NCBI GenBank assembly: GCA_024233595.1
Contig: JACKPK010000006.1
Location: 62,001-126,000 of the forward strand
Direction of reading: 5' to 3'
Source: Deltaproteobacteria bacterium
GTDB lineage: Bacteria > UBA10199 > JADGCS01
Length of the DNA stretch: 64,000 bases
Position numbers and translations under genes: made by a program. The notes under the pieces were generated by a model. That model had not been told where the DNA came from, did not search any database, and was given only the letters and a program-made list of their open reading frames with translations. Shown in pieces: positions 28,904 to 38,384 of this stretch (within the stretch, counting starts at the first letter, position 1; every line of letters starts with the position of its first letter).

Positions 28904-29275
28904 TCATTGTGATTCACTTCCAGCGGAGCCAGCACAGCTGATTTCCCCAGTGATGGATTGAAAGACCTCTTTGCCTGGTTCGCGAAATTGCAATTTGTAC
29001 CCGACAAAGCCACCCTGTGAGTTCAAATCAAGTGAGTAGCGGCCACCTTTAAACGCGCTAAGGTCTCGCTCAAAATTCTTACCGGCTTTTTTTCTCTCTA
29101 TTATATAAGAGCCGTATTCGTAATCATGACTCAAAATGATTGTCACAAGAAAGCCATGCTCTCCACCTGGCTCACAAGAAACCTCATCAACAGGTGGGAT
29201 CGCCGCGTTCGCAAAAGACAACAACACAAAAAAACTCATAAGCGCTGTGAGTGTAAAAAATTTAATTTTATTCAT
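28904..29275 (-). CDS. Small secreted protein, unknown
   Basis: A 123-residue protein beginning MNKIKFFTLTALMSFFVLLS and cut after FANA. This ATG is preferred over two further upstream because an AGGA Shine-Dalgarno lies 9 bp before it and the signal peptide begins exactly there. The mature part is beta-rich, with two Cys (SCEPGG near its start and GEISCAG near its end) that could form one disulfide closing a fibronectin-like fold (YGSYIIERKKAGKNF, GGFVGYKLQFREPGKE). It sits between the activator and the operon at 29516, divergent from the latter, and ends at the terminator at 28796-28842. No family is recognised. Confidence 0.7.
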   Translation of the reverse strand: MNKIKFFTLTALMSFFVLLSFANAAIPPVDEVSCEPGGEHGFLVTIILSHDYEYGSYIIERKKAGKNFERDLSAFKGGRYSLDLNSQGGFVGYKLQFREPGKEVFQSITGEISCAGSAGSESQ

Positions 29276-29475
29276 ATTCGTGATTCCTTTCTTAATCGTC
29301 TTCATTGGCTCTCTTATAATCAACGGCTCTGATCAAGAAAATGTTCTTTCTGTAAAACTTCTCAAACACACAGTGATCAACTGTTTAAACAATCACACAA
29401 ATTGCAAAACACACAGCAATCAAGTCTCCGAGCGCAAACTCTAGAAAACACTCACTAAAATAGAACGCCAAGGTT

Positions 29476-29492
29476 TTGGCACAGGCTTTGCT
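29476..29492 (+). promoter_or_regulatory. Sigma-54 promoter of the secreted-protein/lipoprotein operon
   Basis: TTGGCACAGGCTTTGCT is an almost perfect -24/-12 element with GG-N10-GC spacing. The predicted transcript start near 29503 leaves a short leader containing the CGGAGGA ribosome-binding site of the gene at 29516. Two AAACACACAG words lie 60-115 bp upstream (29363-29372 and about 29406-29415) and may be activator sites. Confidence 0.8.
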
Positions 29493-29515
29493 CTAAAGCG
29501 AACCGGAGGATTGGT

Positions 29516-30799
29516 ATGACGACATTATTTATCAAAAAAGCCATCAGCAATATTTTAATCATCACGTTCTTTTGGGCAAGCTTGCCTGTTAAAAGCGCGT
29601 TTGCCAAAACAAGCAAACGTCTTGCGCTTGTTGAAGTGCAACCTGATACAAAATCACCGCACGCAAACCTGCGCTATAAAATTTTAACTTACCTTGGTAA
29701 GAAAAAAGATTTTGAGCTTGTTCCAGAAGATCAACTGGCCGCTGCCTTTCTTGAAAACCGCTTGAACCGCGAGCTCATGACACAAGGCGATTTGCTGCTA
29801 CACGAAGCTGAAGATCTTTTTAGCGCTTTTAAAGTCAATAAAGCACAAGAGTTTGCTGTGATGGCCATAGAGGAACTTAAAAACCACCCTGGGATTTTAG
29901 GCTCCTTGCAAAAAGCGTATTTATTACAAACCCAAATTTCTTGGGAACTGAATCAAGACAAAGCCGCCAATCAAGCGCTTAGAAAAGCAGTGCAAATAAA
30001 CTTAAGTGCCGAAACTCTTGATGGCGCATCTATTTCCCCTAAACTCAAAAAAGAATACGAAAAGATGCGTAACGCTTACCTGAATCAAATCGCCGCAAAA
30101 AAAATGACGATTCAGCTAAAGGACAACTCAGTACAACCCATTTATGTTAACGGCATGTTCCGTGGCATTGGGCCGCGCGTTGAAATCATGGTTGATCCAA
30201 GCCAAGTTCAGTTCATCCAAGCCGGCACCAATATCAAACAACAAATTGAATCCACAGACAAACGCGAGATTGTGATCAATGCATCCAATGCCAAAAAGAA
30301 CAACGCACTGGGTTTTGATTTGATTAAACCTCATGAGCTTGTGCAACGAGCGCAAATCATCGGACGACAAGTCGGTGCCGATTGGGTCGCTCTTTTGAAT
30401 ACACCTAAAAATCGTGGAGAACACGAATCCACTCTGCAAGTGATTAACGTTGCCGATGGCACTGTATCCAAAGAAATTTCAGAAATGCTCATTAAGAAAA
30501 AACAATCAGAAGAACTCTTTGCTAATAAAGTGAGCTCCTTTGTTTCTTCTCTAAATGCCTCTGATTTTAACCAGCTCCAAAACACCGTGCAAACCGCCAC
30601 AAACACAACAGGAAAAACCATCAAGAAAAAATCCAAAGCCGGAATTTATGTTGGCATTGGCCTTGCCGTTGTGGCTGCCGGCGCAGCAGCGGCCTTTGCC
30701 CTTGGTGGAGGCGGCGGTGGCGGTGGTTCGTCCTCATCAGGACCAAGTACCGTGAGCACAAGTTTATCCGGACCAGTCCCCAGTGGACCCAGCAACTAA
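29516..30799 (+). CDS. Secreted helical-repeat protein with Gly-rich C-terminal membrane anchor
   Basis: A 427-residue exported protein of no recognised family. The signal peptide covers residues ~1-30 (ends PVKSAFA). Residues ~75-190 are helical and TPR-like (SAFKVNKAQEFAVMAIEELK, LLQTQISWELNQDKAANQAL). A beta section (IYVNGMFRGIGPRVEIMVDP) resembles a PEGA-type domain. Another alpha/beta part (AQIIGRQVGADWVALLNTPK, STLQVINVADGTVSKEISEM) looks like the CsgG/TolB-style search for cellular values. The C-terminus has a hydrophobic helix (AGIYVGIGLAVVAAGAAAAF) followed by eight Gly and a Ser/Pro tail. It is first gene of an operon under a sigma-54 promoter, with a strong CGGAGGA site. A role in assembling or displaying the lipoprotein encoded next is plausible but unproven. 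Confidence 0.75.
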   Translation: MTTLFIKKAISNILIITFFWASLPVKSAFAKTSKRLALVEVQPDTKSPHANLRYKILTYLGKKKDFELVPEDQLAAAFLENRLNRELMTQGDLLLHEAEDLFSAFKVNKAQEFAVMAIEELKNHPGILGSLQKAYLLQTQISWELNQDKAANQALRKAVQINLSAETLDGASISPKLKKEYEKMRNAYLNQIAAKKMTIQLKDNSVQPIYVNGMFRGIGPRVEIMVDPSQVQFIQAGTNIKQQIESTDKREIVINASNAKKNNALGFDLIKPHELVQRAQIIGRQVGADWVALLNTPKNRGEHESTLQVINVADGTVSKEISEMLIKKKQSEELFANKVSSFVSSLNASDFNQLQNTVQTATNTTGKTIKKKSKAGIYVGIGLAVVAAGAAAAFALGGGGGGGGSSSSGPSTVSTSLSGPVPSGPSN

Positions 30800-30825
30800 A
30801 TTTATAAAATTTTTAGGAGATAAAA

Positions 30826-33045
30826 ATGGAACGCAAACAAACACGACTAACACTCTTAGTTCTTTTCACAATGATCTTGGCCACAGCCTGTTCCGGGGGA
30901 ACAAGCTCACAAAAAAATCCTGTTAATCAGCCAGTGGCTCATTCAGGAATCGCACTGCCAGCTTATCTGACGGGCCTCAACGAAAGTGATATTTCGGCTC
31001 GCCTAGAGGTGTACAATAGCATTGGCGAATTGATTCACTCTGAAGAATTAGAAATCAACAACACTTCGGTGAGTTCCGGTAACTTTGATTTAGACAACAA
31101 CGGTTTGTATACTTTTGTTGTGGCCTTTTACACCACAAGCGGTGACACCGAAGTTGCTCTTTGCTACGCACTCATTAATAAAACGGTCACAGCTAAAAAC
31201 CCAAGCATCTCTTTTTCGGAAGAGGATGTGATTTACCAAAATAATTCCAGCGGCGAATTTATTTCTTCATCGATCAATCTGGGTCTTTATTCTGTTCCAA
31301 ACCTCGACCGCGATGGCGATGGTGTCTCGAACCTTTTTGAAATCATCGAAGGCAATGACCCTTTGGTCGCCAACCAAACCGACAACAACGATGACACTGA
31401 TACAGGCTCTGATGAAGAAGTGGATCCCGATGCCGTAAGCATTGAATCTTTTAAAGCCACGCGCACAGCGATTCAATCTGGAGAAACCACCACCTTGTCA
31501 TGGAAAGCAAGCAACTACAATTCTCTGAACATCACCCCAGATGTAGGTGACGTCACCGATTTAACAAGCATCGCTTTGTTTCCAAGTAAAACCACCACCT
31601 ATGTTTTGCTTGCCACAAAAGATGAGCAAAGTTCATCAGCAGAAGTCACAATCTCGGTGAACCACTCTCCTGTTTTTGTAAAACACCTCACTTCGCAGGC
31701 TTTGCACAATGCCGCAGAGGGTTCTCTGCTTTCTTGGAGTTCTTCTGATTCTGACAGCGACACTGTCACAGCAACAATTAAATTTTACGACACCAAAACT
31801 TGCACCTGTGATAACGCAGCCAATTGTTTTGAAAGCAACACGACCGATTCTGAATACATGGTGGATGGATTGAGTGTTCTCAAAGACTACTCTTATTCCC
31901 TAAGCCTAGATGATGGCAAAGGCGGCAGCGATGAAAGCCCTTGCTTTGCTTTCACCACAGGCATTGATCAACTGGCGGCTTGGTGGCGTTTTGATGATGA
32001 AGGCGAAAGTGAAACAGCAGATGTTTCTGAAAACGCAAACACACTCACCTTAGCTGCCACAAGTGGTGACCTGCCTGTTTACAGCAGTGGCATCAAAGGA
32101 CAAGCCATTGAACTCAGTGGCACAAACTACTTGGGCGCTGTCGACAACGATTCACTGGACTTGGGCACAAGCGACTTCACTTTGAGTTTCTTTTTCCTTG
32201 CTCCCGAAGAAAGTTCGGATCACACAATTTTCTACAAAAAAGGTGGCTCTGCTAATGCCGCTGGATTTGAAGTGTACCAGAGCAACGATAACGACGGCAT
32301 GCGTTCTCGCATTGCTAATGGCACCAACAACATCGCCATAACATCGTCGCATTCAGATCTTGATGATAACAATTGGCATCATGTTGTCATCACTCGCCAA
32401 GATCAGCAATACTCAACCTACATTGATGGGCAGCTTTCAAATCAATACTCATTTTTAGAAAGCATGAACCTTGATAACAGCAACAACCTCACCATTGGAA
32501 GCAATGGCTCTAATTACTTTCAAGGTTCACTCGATGAGATTGTGTTAACTAAGTCTGCAATGAGTGCAGCACAAGTTCTTGCTCTCTGTGAAGAAGGTTT
32601 AGGAAGCACAAGTTGTGGCGCAAAAAATAATCAGCCCACAGCCTTATCGCCCATTCATGGATGGACTTATCAGTACAACCGCGTGAACCTGACTTGGCAA
32701 GAATCCAGCGATGGCGCAAGCTACTACGAAGTTTGTTGGCAACGAGCGACCACAAACCCTTTTGCAGATGAAGAAACCATGACTTGCGAAAATTCAGCCA
32801 GCACAACAGAACCTTATGTGACGCTAGACGAAGACCAATTGCGTCTTCCTGAAACCAGCGACACATACTGGTGGCATGTACGCGCGTGTTCTATCGGTAG
32901 TGATGACAGCATCAGCTGTTCCTCTTACTCCGAACCTCGCTCGTTTAAAATTCAAAATAAACTGCAAGCGTGGTGGCGCTTTGATTCTAAAACGGAAGCG
33001 TGTTTTGACTTGAGCGACTTCAACAACGATGGTTTTCACAGGTGA
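30826..33045 (+). CDS. LamG-domain surface lipoprotein, frame lost near the C-terminus
   Basis: The first 739 residues of a large lipoprotein. The N-terminus has a signal peptide with lipobox LATAC. A beta domain is followed by a thrombospondin-3-type calcium motif, LDRDGDGVSNLFEIIEGNDP (~160-180), and an Asp/Asn-rich linker. Next come an Ig-like stretch (IQSGETTTLSWKASNYNSL) and a laminin-G/concanavalin-like domain at ~380-590 with AAWWRFDDEGE, FTLSFFFLAPEE, NWHHVVITRQD, STYIDGQL and FQGSLDEIVLTKSAMS. A fibronectin-like segment (LSPIHGWTYQYNRVNLTWQE) leads into a second LamG domain, which begins LQAWWRFDSKTE but breaks after FNNDGFH. The rest is present in broken frames to 33669. LamG domains bind glycans or proteins, suggesting a surface adhesion role. 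It is second gene of the sigma-54 operon. Confidence 0.85.
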   Translation: MERKQTRLTLLVLFTMILATACSGGTSSQKNPVNQPVAHSGIALPAYLTGLNESDISARLEVYNSIGELIHSEELEINNTSVSSGNFDLDNNGLYTFVVAFYTTSGDTEVALCYALINKTVTAKNPSISFSEEDVIYQNNSSGEFISSSINLGLYSVPNLDRDGDGVSNLFEIIEGNDPLVANQTDNNDDTDTGSDEEVDPDAVSIESFKATRTAIQSGETTTLSWKASNYNSLNITPDVGDVTDLTSIALFPSKTTTYVLLATKDEQSSSAEVTISVNHSPVFVKHLTSQALHNAAEGSLLSWSSSDSDSDTVTATIKFYDTKTCTCDNAANCFESNTTDSEYMVDGLSVLKDYSYSLSLDDGKGGSDESPCFAFTTGIDQLAAWWRFDDEGESETADVSENANTLTLAATSGDLPVYSSGIKGQAIELSGTNYLGAVDNDSLDLGTSDFTLSFFFLAPEESSDHTIFYKKGGSANAAGFEVYQSNDNDGMRSRIANGTNNIAITSSHSDLDDNNWHHVVITRQDQQYSTYIDGQLSNQYSFLESMNLDNSNNLTIGSNGSNYFQGSLDEIVLTKSAMSAAQVLALCEEGLGSTSCGAKNNQPTALSPIHGWTYQYNRVNLTWQESSDGASYYEVCWQRATTNPFADEETMTCENSASTTEPYVTLDEDQLRLPETSDTYWWHVRACSIGSDDSISCSSYSEPRSFKIQNKLQAWWRFDSKTEACFDLSDFNNDGFHR

Positions 33046-33669
33046 TCGCTCCTCTTTGGGCCGATGATTTAGACTGCCTTTTAGAAACTCTTGCTTGGAT
33101 TTTGATGGCGCCAATGACTGCGCAAGTCTACGATGCTGACGCTTTGGTTGGGCACCGGTGATTTTAGTTTATCACTTTGGGTGCGTTCAATTATCTCACT
33201 GGAAGACTTTTTGCATAGAATCATCATCAACAAACAAAATGAAGGTAGCAATGCAGGGTTCACCATCAAACAAGTTTATGGCAGCCTAAATTGTATGCCA
33301 AAATCTCAGATGGCATTGAAGCACTTCACTGATTTCAGATGAAGGCTACCTTCTAAACGACACTCTTTGTATCATATTTTTATTGGTCAGAAATGGTGAA
33401 ACTCTTAGTTTTTACTTAGATGGTCAACTCCTTGCGACACAATAGGAGGCAACCATCAACGTGCATCTGGCTCATCCCTTTTACTTTGGTGGACCAAAGA
33501 GAATACAGCAGGGTATCACGCTGGTATCATAGGTAACTTACCAGATGATGTGAGCATTCTGGAATCACTCATCACAGAACCACAACTCATAGCGGAAACA
33601 ATCTGCTGTTTATAACAGTCACAGCGAATCAGATATTTTGCAGAAGGTACAGATTACTGCCAACAATAA
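33046..33669 (+). pseudogene. Continuation of the second LamG domain in broken frames
   Basis: Downstream of the frame break the expected LamG pieces follow in order: VGTGDFSLSLWVRS, NEGSNAGFTIKQVYG, HIFIGQNGETLSFYLDGQLL, HAGIIGNLPDDVSILESL and FAEGTDYC, ending at TAA 33667-33669. The protein is therefore about 945 residues if the indels are corrected. Several single-base indels within 600 bp again fit a low-quality patch. Confidence 0.75.
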
Positions 33670-33678
33670 ACAGACACT

Positions 33679-33703
33679 AAAAGATCCGTCTTAAAGATCT
33701 TTT
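33679..33703. terminator. Hairpin between convergent LamG lipoprotein and hisD
   Basis: AAAAGATC and GATCTTTT arms around a 9-base loop. A- and T-rich flanks on both sides make it a plausible bidirectional terminator. Confidence 0.55.
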
Positions 33704-33707
33704 AATC

Positions 33708-34982
33708 TCATTTTTCGATGGCATTTGCATGAGCGGTCAACCCTTCTAGCTGAGCAATGCGAGAAGCGGTTGGCCCCAATTTTTTAAGAGCCTTGGGACC
33801 AAACTTAACCACCGGAATGGTTTTTTGAAAATTGCTCACGCGCAATGCCGAGAAGTAACGAGCCGAACCATGCGTTGGCAACACATGCGATGGTCCCGCA
33901 ATGTAATCACCAACAGCTTCTGGTGTGTGTTCGCCCAAGAAAACCGTGCCCACGTGACGAATCTTCGGCAAGATTTTTTCAGGTTCTGCCGTGCAGATTT
34001 GCAAATGCTCTGGAGCCAATTCGTTGATCAAATCCAAAGCTTCTTTCATGCTGCGCACCAAAACAATCAGGCCACGCTTTTTAATGGACTCGTTGGCAAT
34101 TGGTTTGCGCTTAAGACGAAGAACCTGCTTACGCACTTCGCCTTCCACACGGATCGCGTAGTTGGAATTTGTGGTGATCAATAAAGTGCTGGCAAGTTCA
34201 TCGTGCTCTGCTTGGCTCAACAAGTCGCTGGCCACATAAGCAGGCTTCACAGTGCCATCGCCCAAAATCACAAGCTCAGAAGGACCTGCCACCATGTCGA
34301 TGTCAACATCGCCGTAAACCAATTTTTTAGCCCACGAAACATAGATGTTACCAGGACCCACAATTTTATCGACCTTGGGTACTGTTTTGGTGCCATAAGC
34401 CATGGCCGCAATTGCTTGCGCGCCACCAATTTTGTAAATGCCTTTTACTCCGGCAATGTGCGCCGCAACCAAAATCGCAGGATTGTATTCTCCACCTGTC
34501 CATGGCGTGCACATGTTGATTTCATCAACACCAGCCACTTTTGCAGGGATCGCACTCATCAAAACACTAGACGGGTAACTGGCCTTGCCACCAGGAACGT
34601 AAATCCCAACACGCTCCAAGGGATAGGTTATGACTTTTAAATCGACGTCTGCTTTTTTGTAGCTGAGCTTCTCTGTTTTTTCGTGCTTGTAAAAATCTTC
34701 AATACGTCCAGCCGCTTCTTCCAAAGCCTTAATGTCTTCTTTATCGACTTCTTTAAGAGCCGCGTTGATTTCTTTGCTACTGACTTCCATGAGCTTGTTG
34801 CTCAAATCAAAAGAGTCATACTTAACAGTGTATTTCACCAAAGCTTGATCACCAATGCGTTTGATATCGTCTAAAATATCGGCCACAATTTTTTGCACGC
34901 CTTCAGAAACTTCAAACTGGCGCTTAAAAACCTTGCCAAAATCGTAGCGAAAATTGCGATCAGTGGTTCTCAATATTTTCAT
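33708..34982 (-). CDS. hisD: Histidinol dehydrogenase
   Basis: HisD oxidises histidinol to histidine in two NAD-dependent, zinc-assisted steps. The 424-residue protein has VGIYVPGGKASYPSSVLM, GGAQAIAAMAYGT, KIVGPGNIYVSWAKKLVYG and GPSELVILGD. The zinc and catalytic region is in LLSQAEHDELAST, and the acid/base His pair is in NELAPEHLQI and VFLGEHTPEAVGDYIAGPSH. Length is normal. It is the last gene of the minus-strand series, separated from murA by 160 bp. The usual hisG between murA and hisD in related bacteria is not here, and no other his gene is in the window. Confidence 0.96.
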   Translation of the reverse strand: MKILRTTDRNFRYDFGKVFKRQFEVSEGVQKIVADILDDIKRIGDQALVKYTVKYDSFDLSNKLMEVSSKEINAALKEVDKEDIKALEEAAGRIEDFYKHEKTEKLSYKKADVDLKVITYPLERVGIYVPGGKASYPSSVLMSAIPAKVAGVDEINMCTPWTGGEYNPAILVAAHIAGVKGIYKIGGAQAIAAMAYGTKTVPKVDKIVGPGNIYVSWAKKLVYGDVDIDMVAGPSELVILGDGTVKPAYVASDLLSQAEHDELASTLLITTNSNYAIRVEGEVRKQVLRLKRKPIANESIKKRGLIVLVRSMKEALDLINELAPEHLQICTAEPEKILPKIRHVGTVFLGEHTPEAVGDYIAGPSHVLPTHGSARYFSALRVSNFQKTIPVVKFGPKALKKLGPTASRIAQLEGLTAHANAIEK

Positions 34983-35101
34983 AAGAAATTCCTGCTCTTT
35001 GTGATCAAAGTCTAAAAACTTAAATTATTTTATGCACTTGAGGTTATATCCCCGTTTTGAGGGAAATAGCCGTCCAATGGGTGGGCTTAAATAGTCGGTT
35101 T

Positions 35102-35134
35102 ATCCACAAATGTCTAAGAGTTTGTGGATTTTTT
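35102..35134 (+). terminator. Hairpin with T-run between murA and hisD
   Basis: ATCCACAAA pairs with TTTGTGGAT, followed on the plus strand by TTTTTT. The T-run is on the strand opposite to both flanking genes, so it would stop antisense transcription rather than the operon. Its function is uncertain. Confidence 0.4.
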
Positions 35135-35142
35135 AATGATCT

Positions 35143-36402
35143 TTAGTACTTAACCTTGGCTCGACGGATACGAGCACCGAGTTTTCTGAGTTTTTTCTCG
35201 ATTGATTCGTAGCCACGGTCAATGTGGTAAACCCGATGGATTTCGGTCACGCCTTTGCTGGCCAGACCCGCCAAGACCAAACACGCACTGGCACGCAGAT
35301 CGGACGCCATAATGGGGGCCGCGTTAAGATGCTCAACCCCTTTCACCACAACCGTGTTGCCTTTTATTTTTAGATCCGCTCCCAAACGTTTGAGCTCAGG
35401 AACATGCATGAAGCGATTTTCAAAAATGGTTTCCGTGATGGTGCTGGTGCCTGCCGCAATGGCCATGAGCGCCATGAACTGTGCCTGTAAATCAGTCGCA
35501 AAACCAGGGTAAGGATCAGTGATGACATCCACCGGGCGCACAACCTTGGGACCAATCACACGAGCTTGGTCATTTTGCACCTGCACCTCTGCGCCCGCGT
35601 CGCGCAACTTTTGCGATAAAGCATCAACATGCAAGGGATCAATGTCTTCGATAACCACATCACCACGAGTCATAGCCGCGGCCACCATAAAAGTACCCGC
35701 CTCAATACGATCAGGAATCACACGGTGTGTCGCGCCACTCAGTTCATCAACGCCTTCGATGGTGATCTGACTTGTGCCATCACCAGTGATTTGAGCACCC
35801 ATTTTACGCAACAGGTTTGCCAGGTCTACAATCTCTGGCTCACGCGCGGCGTTCTCTAACACCGTTGTGCCCTTAGCCAGTGCCGCCGCCATCATGATGT
35901 TTTCTGTTCCTGTGACTGTGACTTTTTCAAAAACAATGCGTGCGCCCTTTAAACGTTTACACTTTGCTTCCACGTAGCCTTCGGCAAGTTTGATCTTGGC
36001 GCCCATTTTTTCCAATGCCGCTAAATGCAAATTAATGGGACGCGCGCCAATGGCACAACCACCCGGCAATGACACACGCGCAAGACCCGTGCGAGCTAGT
36101 AAAGGGCCCAACACAAGAACGCTGGCACGCATCCGGCGCACCATATCGTAAGGGGCTTCATTTTTTTTGATTTTGGTGGCGGCAAAATTCACGCGACCAA
36201 ACAAAGAACGTGTTTGCACACCCAAGGCCTGTAACAATCTCAACATGGTTTTAACATCGGCAAGATCAGGCACATTGCTCAACACCACTTTTTTAGAAGT
36301 CAGCAAGGTAGCTGCCATTAAGGGTAAGGCTGAATTCTTAGATCCCCCAACTTTAACACGACCTTTTAAAGGCCTGCCGCCTTCAATGACAATCTTATCC
36401 AT
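35143..36402 (-). CDS. murA: UDP-N-acetylglucosamine 1-carboxyvinyltransferase
   Basis: MurA transfers enolpyruvate from PEP to UDP-GlcNAc, the first committed step of peptidoglycan synthesis. The 419-residue protein starts MDKIVIEGGRPLKGRVKVGG followed by SKNSALPLMAA. The catalytic Cys lies in LPGGCAIGARPINLHL, so the fosfomycin-sensitive Cys form is present rather than an Asp variant. PDRIEAGTFMVAAA, DPYPGFATDLQAQFMAL and ASDLRASACLVLAG are further family blocks, and the end (IHRVYHIDRGYESIEKKLRK) is complete. It follows prmC by 12 bp. Confidence 0.97.
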   Translation of the reverse strand: MDKIVIEGGRPLKGRVKVGGSKNSALPLMAATLLTSKKVVLSNVPDLADVKTMLRLLQALGVQTRSLFGRVNFAATKIKKNEAPYDMVRRMRASVLVLGPLLARTGLARVSLPGGCAIGARPINLHLAALEKMGAKIKLAEGYVEAKCKRLKGARIVFEKVTVTGTENIMMAAALAKGTTVLENAAREPEIVDLANLLRKMGAQITGDGTSQITIEGVDELSGATHRVIPDRIEAGTFMVAAAMTRGDVVIEDIDPLHVDALSQKLRDAGAEVQVQNDQARVIGPKVVRPVDVITDPYPGFATDLQAQFMALMAIAAGTSTITETIFENRFMHVPELKRLGADLKIKGNTVVVKGVEHLNAAPIMASDLRASACLVLAGLASKGVTEIHRVYHIDRGYESIEKKLRKLGARIRRAKVKY

Positions 36403-36414
36403 GCATTTTCCTCG

Positions 36415-37296
36415 TTAGGGTTTCTGAATCGCAAACACCGCACGATCATGACCGGCTAAATCTTTTTTAACAAGAACATCAGAAAAGCCAGCGTCTTCAA
36501 AAAACTTTTTCACAGCCATGCCCTGAGACTCACCAATTTCGACAACCACCACGCCATTTTCATTCAAATTCTTTTTCGCAAACGTGGCAATTTTAGGATA
36601 AAAAGCCAAGCCATTGTCATCAGCCACCAATGCCAAACGCGGCTCATGATCTTTAACCGTAGCGCTTAAATCATTAAACTCAGTTTCCGAAACATACGGC
36701 GGGTTGCTCACCACAACATCATAAGACGCATCCCAAAAATCGCTTTTTAAAAAATCACCTTGTTCAAAATGAAGCCGCGCATCAACACCATGGTACTCCG
36801 CATTTTTACGCGCCACAGCCAAAGCCTCTGCCGAATAATCAAGACCCACAACACTCAATTGTGGCAACTCATTCAGTAAAGTGATCGATAAACACCCAGA
36901 ACCCAGCCCAAGCTCAAAAGCCCGCATCGGCGATTCTCGCTTTTCTTTTGGCAAAGTCTTGATGTGATCTAAAACAACTTCGATCAGGTGCTCTGAATCT
37001 GGTCGTGGGATCAAAACATCTGACGACACAAAAAAATCACGCGACCAAAATTCTTTTTTGCCAACCAAATACGCAACAGGCTCGTTGTCTAAACGTCTTT
37101 TGATCAGGGCCTTAAATGATTTGAGTTCATCTTGCGACAAGGGTTTTTCAAACTGCAGGTAAAGATCAATGCGACGCAAACCCAACACATGACAAAGCAA
37201 AATCTCGGCTTCCAAGCGTGGTGTTTCAATAGACTTTTGCGAAAAGTAATCGCTGGTCCACTCTAACATTTTTTTGATTGTCCACTGCTCGCTCAT
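36415..37296 (-). CDS. prmC: Release factor glutamine methyltransferase
   Basis: PrmC methylates the Gln of the GGQ motif of release factors. The 293-residue protein has the N-terminal helical domain (LEAEILLCHVLGLRRIDLYL), the LIPRPDSEHLIE motif, the SAM-binding AFELGLGSGCLSITLL and the catalytic NPPY in VVVSNPPYVSETE. It overlaps the prfA stop by 4 bp, placing it next to its substrate RF1 as in most bacteria. Confidence 0.96.
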   Translation of the reverse strand: MSEQWTIKKMLEWTSDYFSQKSIETPRLEAEILLCHVLGLRRIDLYLQFEKPLSQDELKSFKALIKRRLDNEPVAYLVGKKEFWSRDFFVSSDVLIPRPDSEHLIEVVLDHIKTLPKEKRESPMRAFELGLGSGCLSITLLNELPQLSVVGLDYSAEALAVARKNAEYHGVDARLHFEQGDFLKSDFWDASYDVVVSNPPYVSETEFNDLSATVKDHEPRLALVADDNGLAFYPKIATFAKKNLNENGVVVVEIGESQGMAVKKFFEDAGFSDVLVKKDLAGHDRAVFAIQKP

Positions 37297-38363
37297 AATC
37301 CTTGCGCCTGATCTTTGAGAGCCTCTGCTTGAAAATGGGCCTGCAAAGGTTCAAATATTTTGTCGAGATCACCACCCAGAACACCATCTAAACTTTGTAA
37401 GGTTAATCCAATGCGATGATCTGTCACACGTGATTGTGGGAAATTATAAGTGCGAATTTTTTCACTGCGATCACCAGAACCCACCATGCTCTTGCGTTTT
37501 TCGGCTTCTTTGGCAGCCTGCTCGCTTTGTCTTAAATCTAAAATGCGCGTGCGCAAGATAGTCATGGCTTTGGCTTTGTTTTTATGCTGACTGCGCTCGT
37601 CTTGGCAAAGCACCACAATATTGGTTGGCAAATGCGTGATGCGCACTGCTGAATCGGTGGTGTTCACGTGCTGACCACCCGCGCCACCGGCACGCATAAC
37701 ATCAATGCGCAACTCGGAATCGGGGATCTCGACTTCCACCTCTTCTGCCTCTGGCAAAACCGCGACGGAAACTGCCGAGGTGTGCACACGCCCACTGGAT
37801 TCGGTTTCAGGCACACGCTGCACACGATGAATGCCGCTTTCGAATTTTAATTTAGAATAAACCGCGTCACCGGTGATCTCGGCAATGATTTCCTTATAAC
37901 CACCTTTGCCAGTTTCGTTTGCTGATAAGATCTCGACACGCCATTTGTTGAGTTCAGCGTAACGCGAGTACATGCGAAACAAATCAGAAGCAAACAACGC
38001 CGCTTCTTCACCACCCGTTCCCGCACGAATCTCCAAAATGGTGTTCTTTTCGTCGTTGGGATCTTTGGGCAATAATAAAATCTTTAAATGCTTTTCTAGA
38101 TTTTCTTTACGGTCCTGCAGATCAGAAATTTCTTCTTTTGCCAGCGCTTTCATTTCTGGATCTTTTTCGGCTTCCAGAATTTCTTTGCTTTCTTTTAGCT
38201 GGTTATCAACTTGAACATACTCTTGATAGGTTTCGACCGTTTCGCGCAAAGCAGCTTGCTCTTTGGCAATACGCTGCATCTCTTTAGGTTCCAAAGTTCC
38301 CGAGTTTAAGCGACTAGTAAGGTCTTTGTATTTTTGCTCAACACTTTCGAGTTTCTTAAACAT
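37293..38363 (-). CDS. prfA: Peptide chain release factor 1
   Basis: RF1 ends translation at UAA and UAG. The 356-residue protein has an N-terminal coiled coil, EIRAGTGGEEAALFASDLFR, the P-x-T codon-reading tripeptide in HRVQRVPETESSGRVHTSA, and the GGQ peptidyl-hydrolysis motif in MRAGGAGGQHVNTTDSAVRI. The end RIGLTLQSLDGVLGGDLDKI is typical. The PET tripeptide identifies RF1 rather than RF2, and no programmed frameshift is present. It lies between secF and prmC. Confidence 0.97.
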   Translation of the reverse strand: MFKKLESVEQKYKDLTSRLNSGTLEPKEMQRIAKEQAALRETVETYQEYVQVDNQLKESKEILEAEKDPEMKALAKEEISDLQDRKENLEKHLKILLLPKDPNDEKNTILEIRAGTGGEEAALFASDLFRMYSRYAELNKWRVEILSANETGKGGYKEIIAEITGDAVYSKLKFESGIHRVQRVPETESSGRVHTSAVSVAVLPEAEEVEVEIPDSELRIDVMRAGGAGGQHVNTTDSAVRITHLPTNIVVLCQDERSQHKNKAKAMTILRTRILDLRQSEQAAKEAEKRKSMVGSGDRSEKIRTYNFPQSRVTDHRIGLTLQSLDGVLGGDLDKIFEPLQAHFQAEALKDQAQGL

Positions 38364-38384
38364 AAAGAACCAAGGCCAAAAAAA

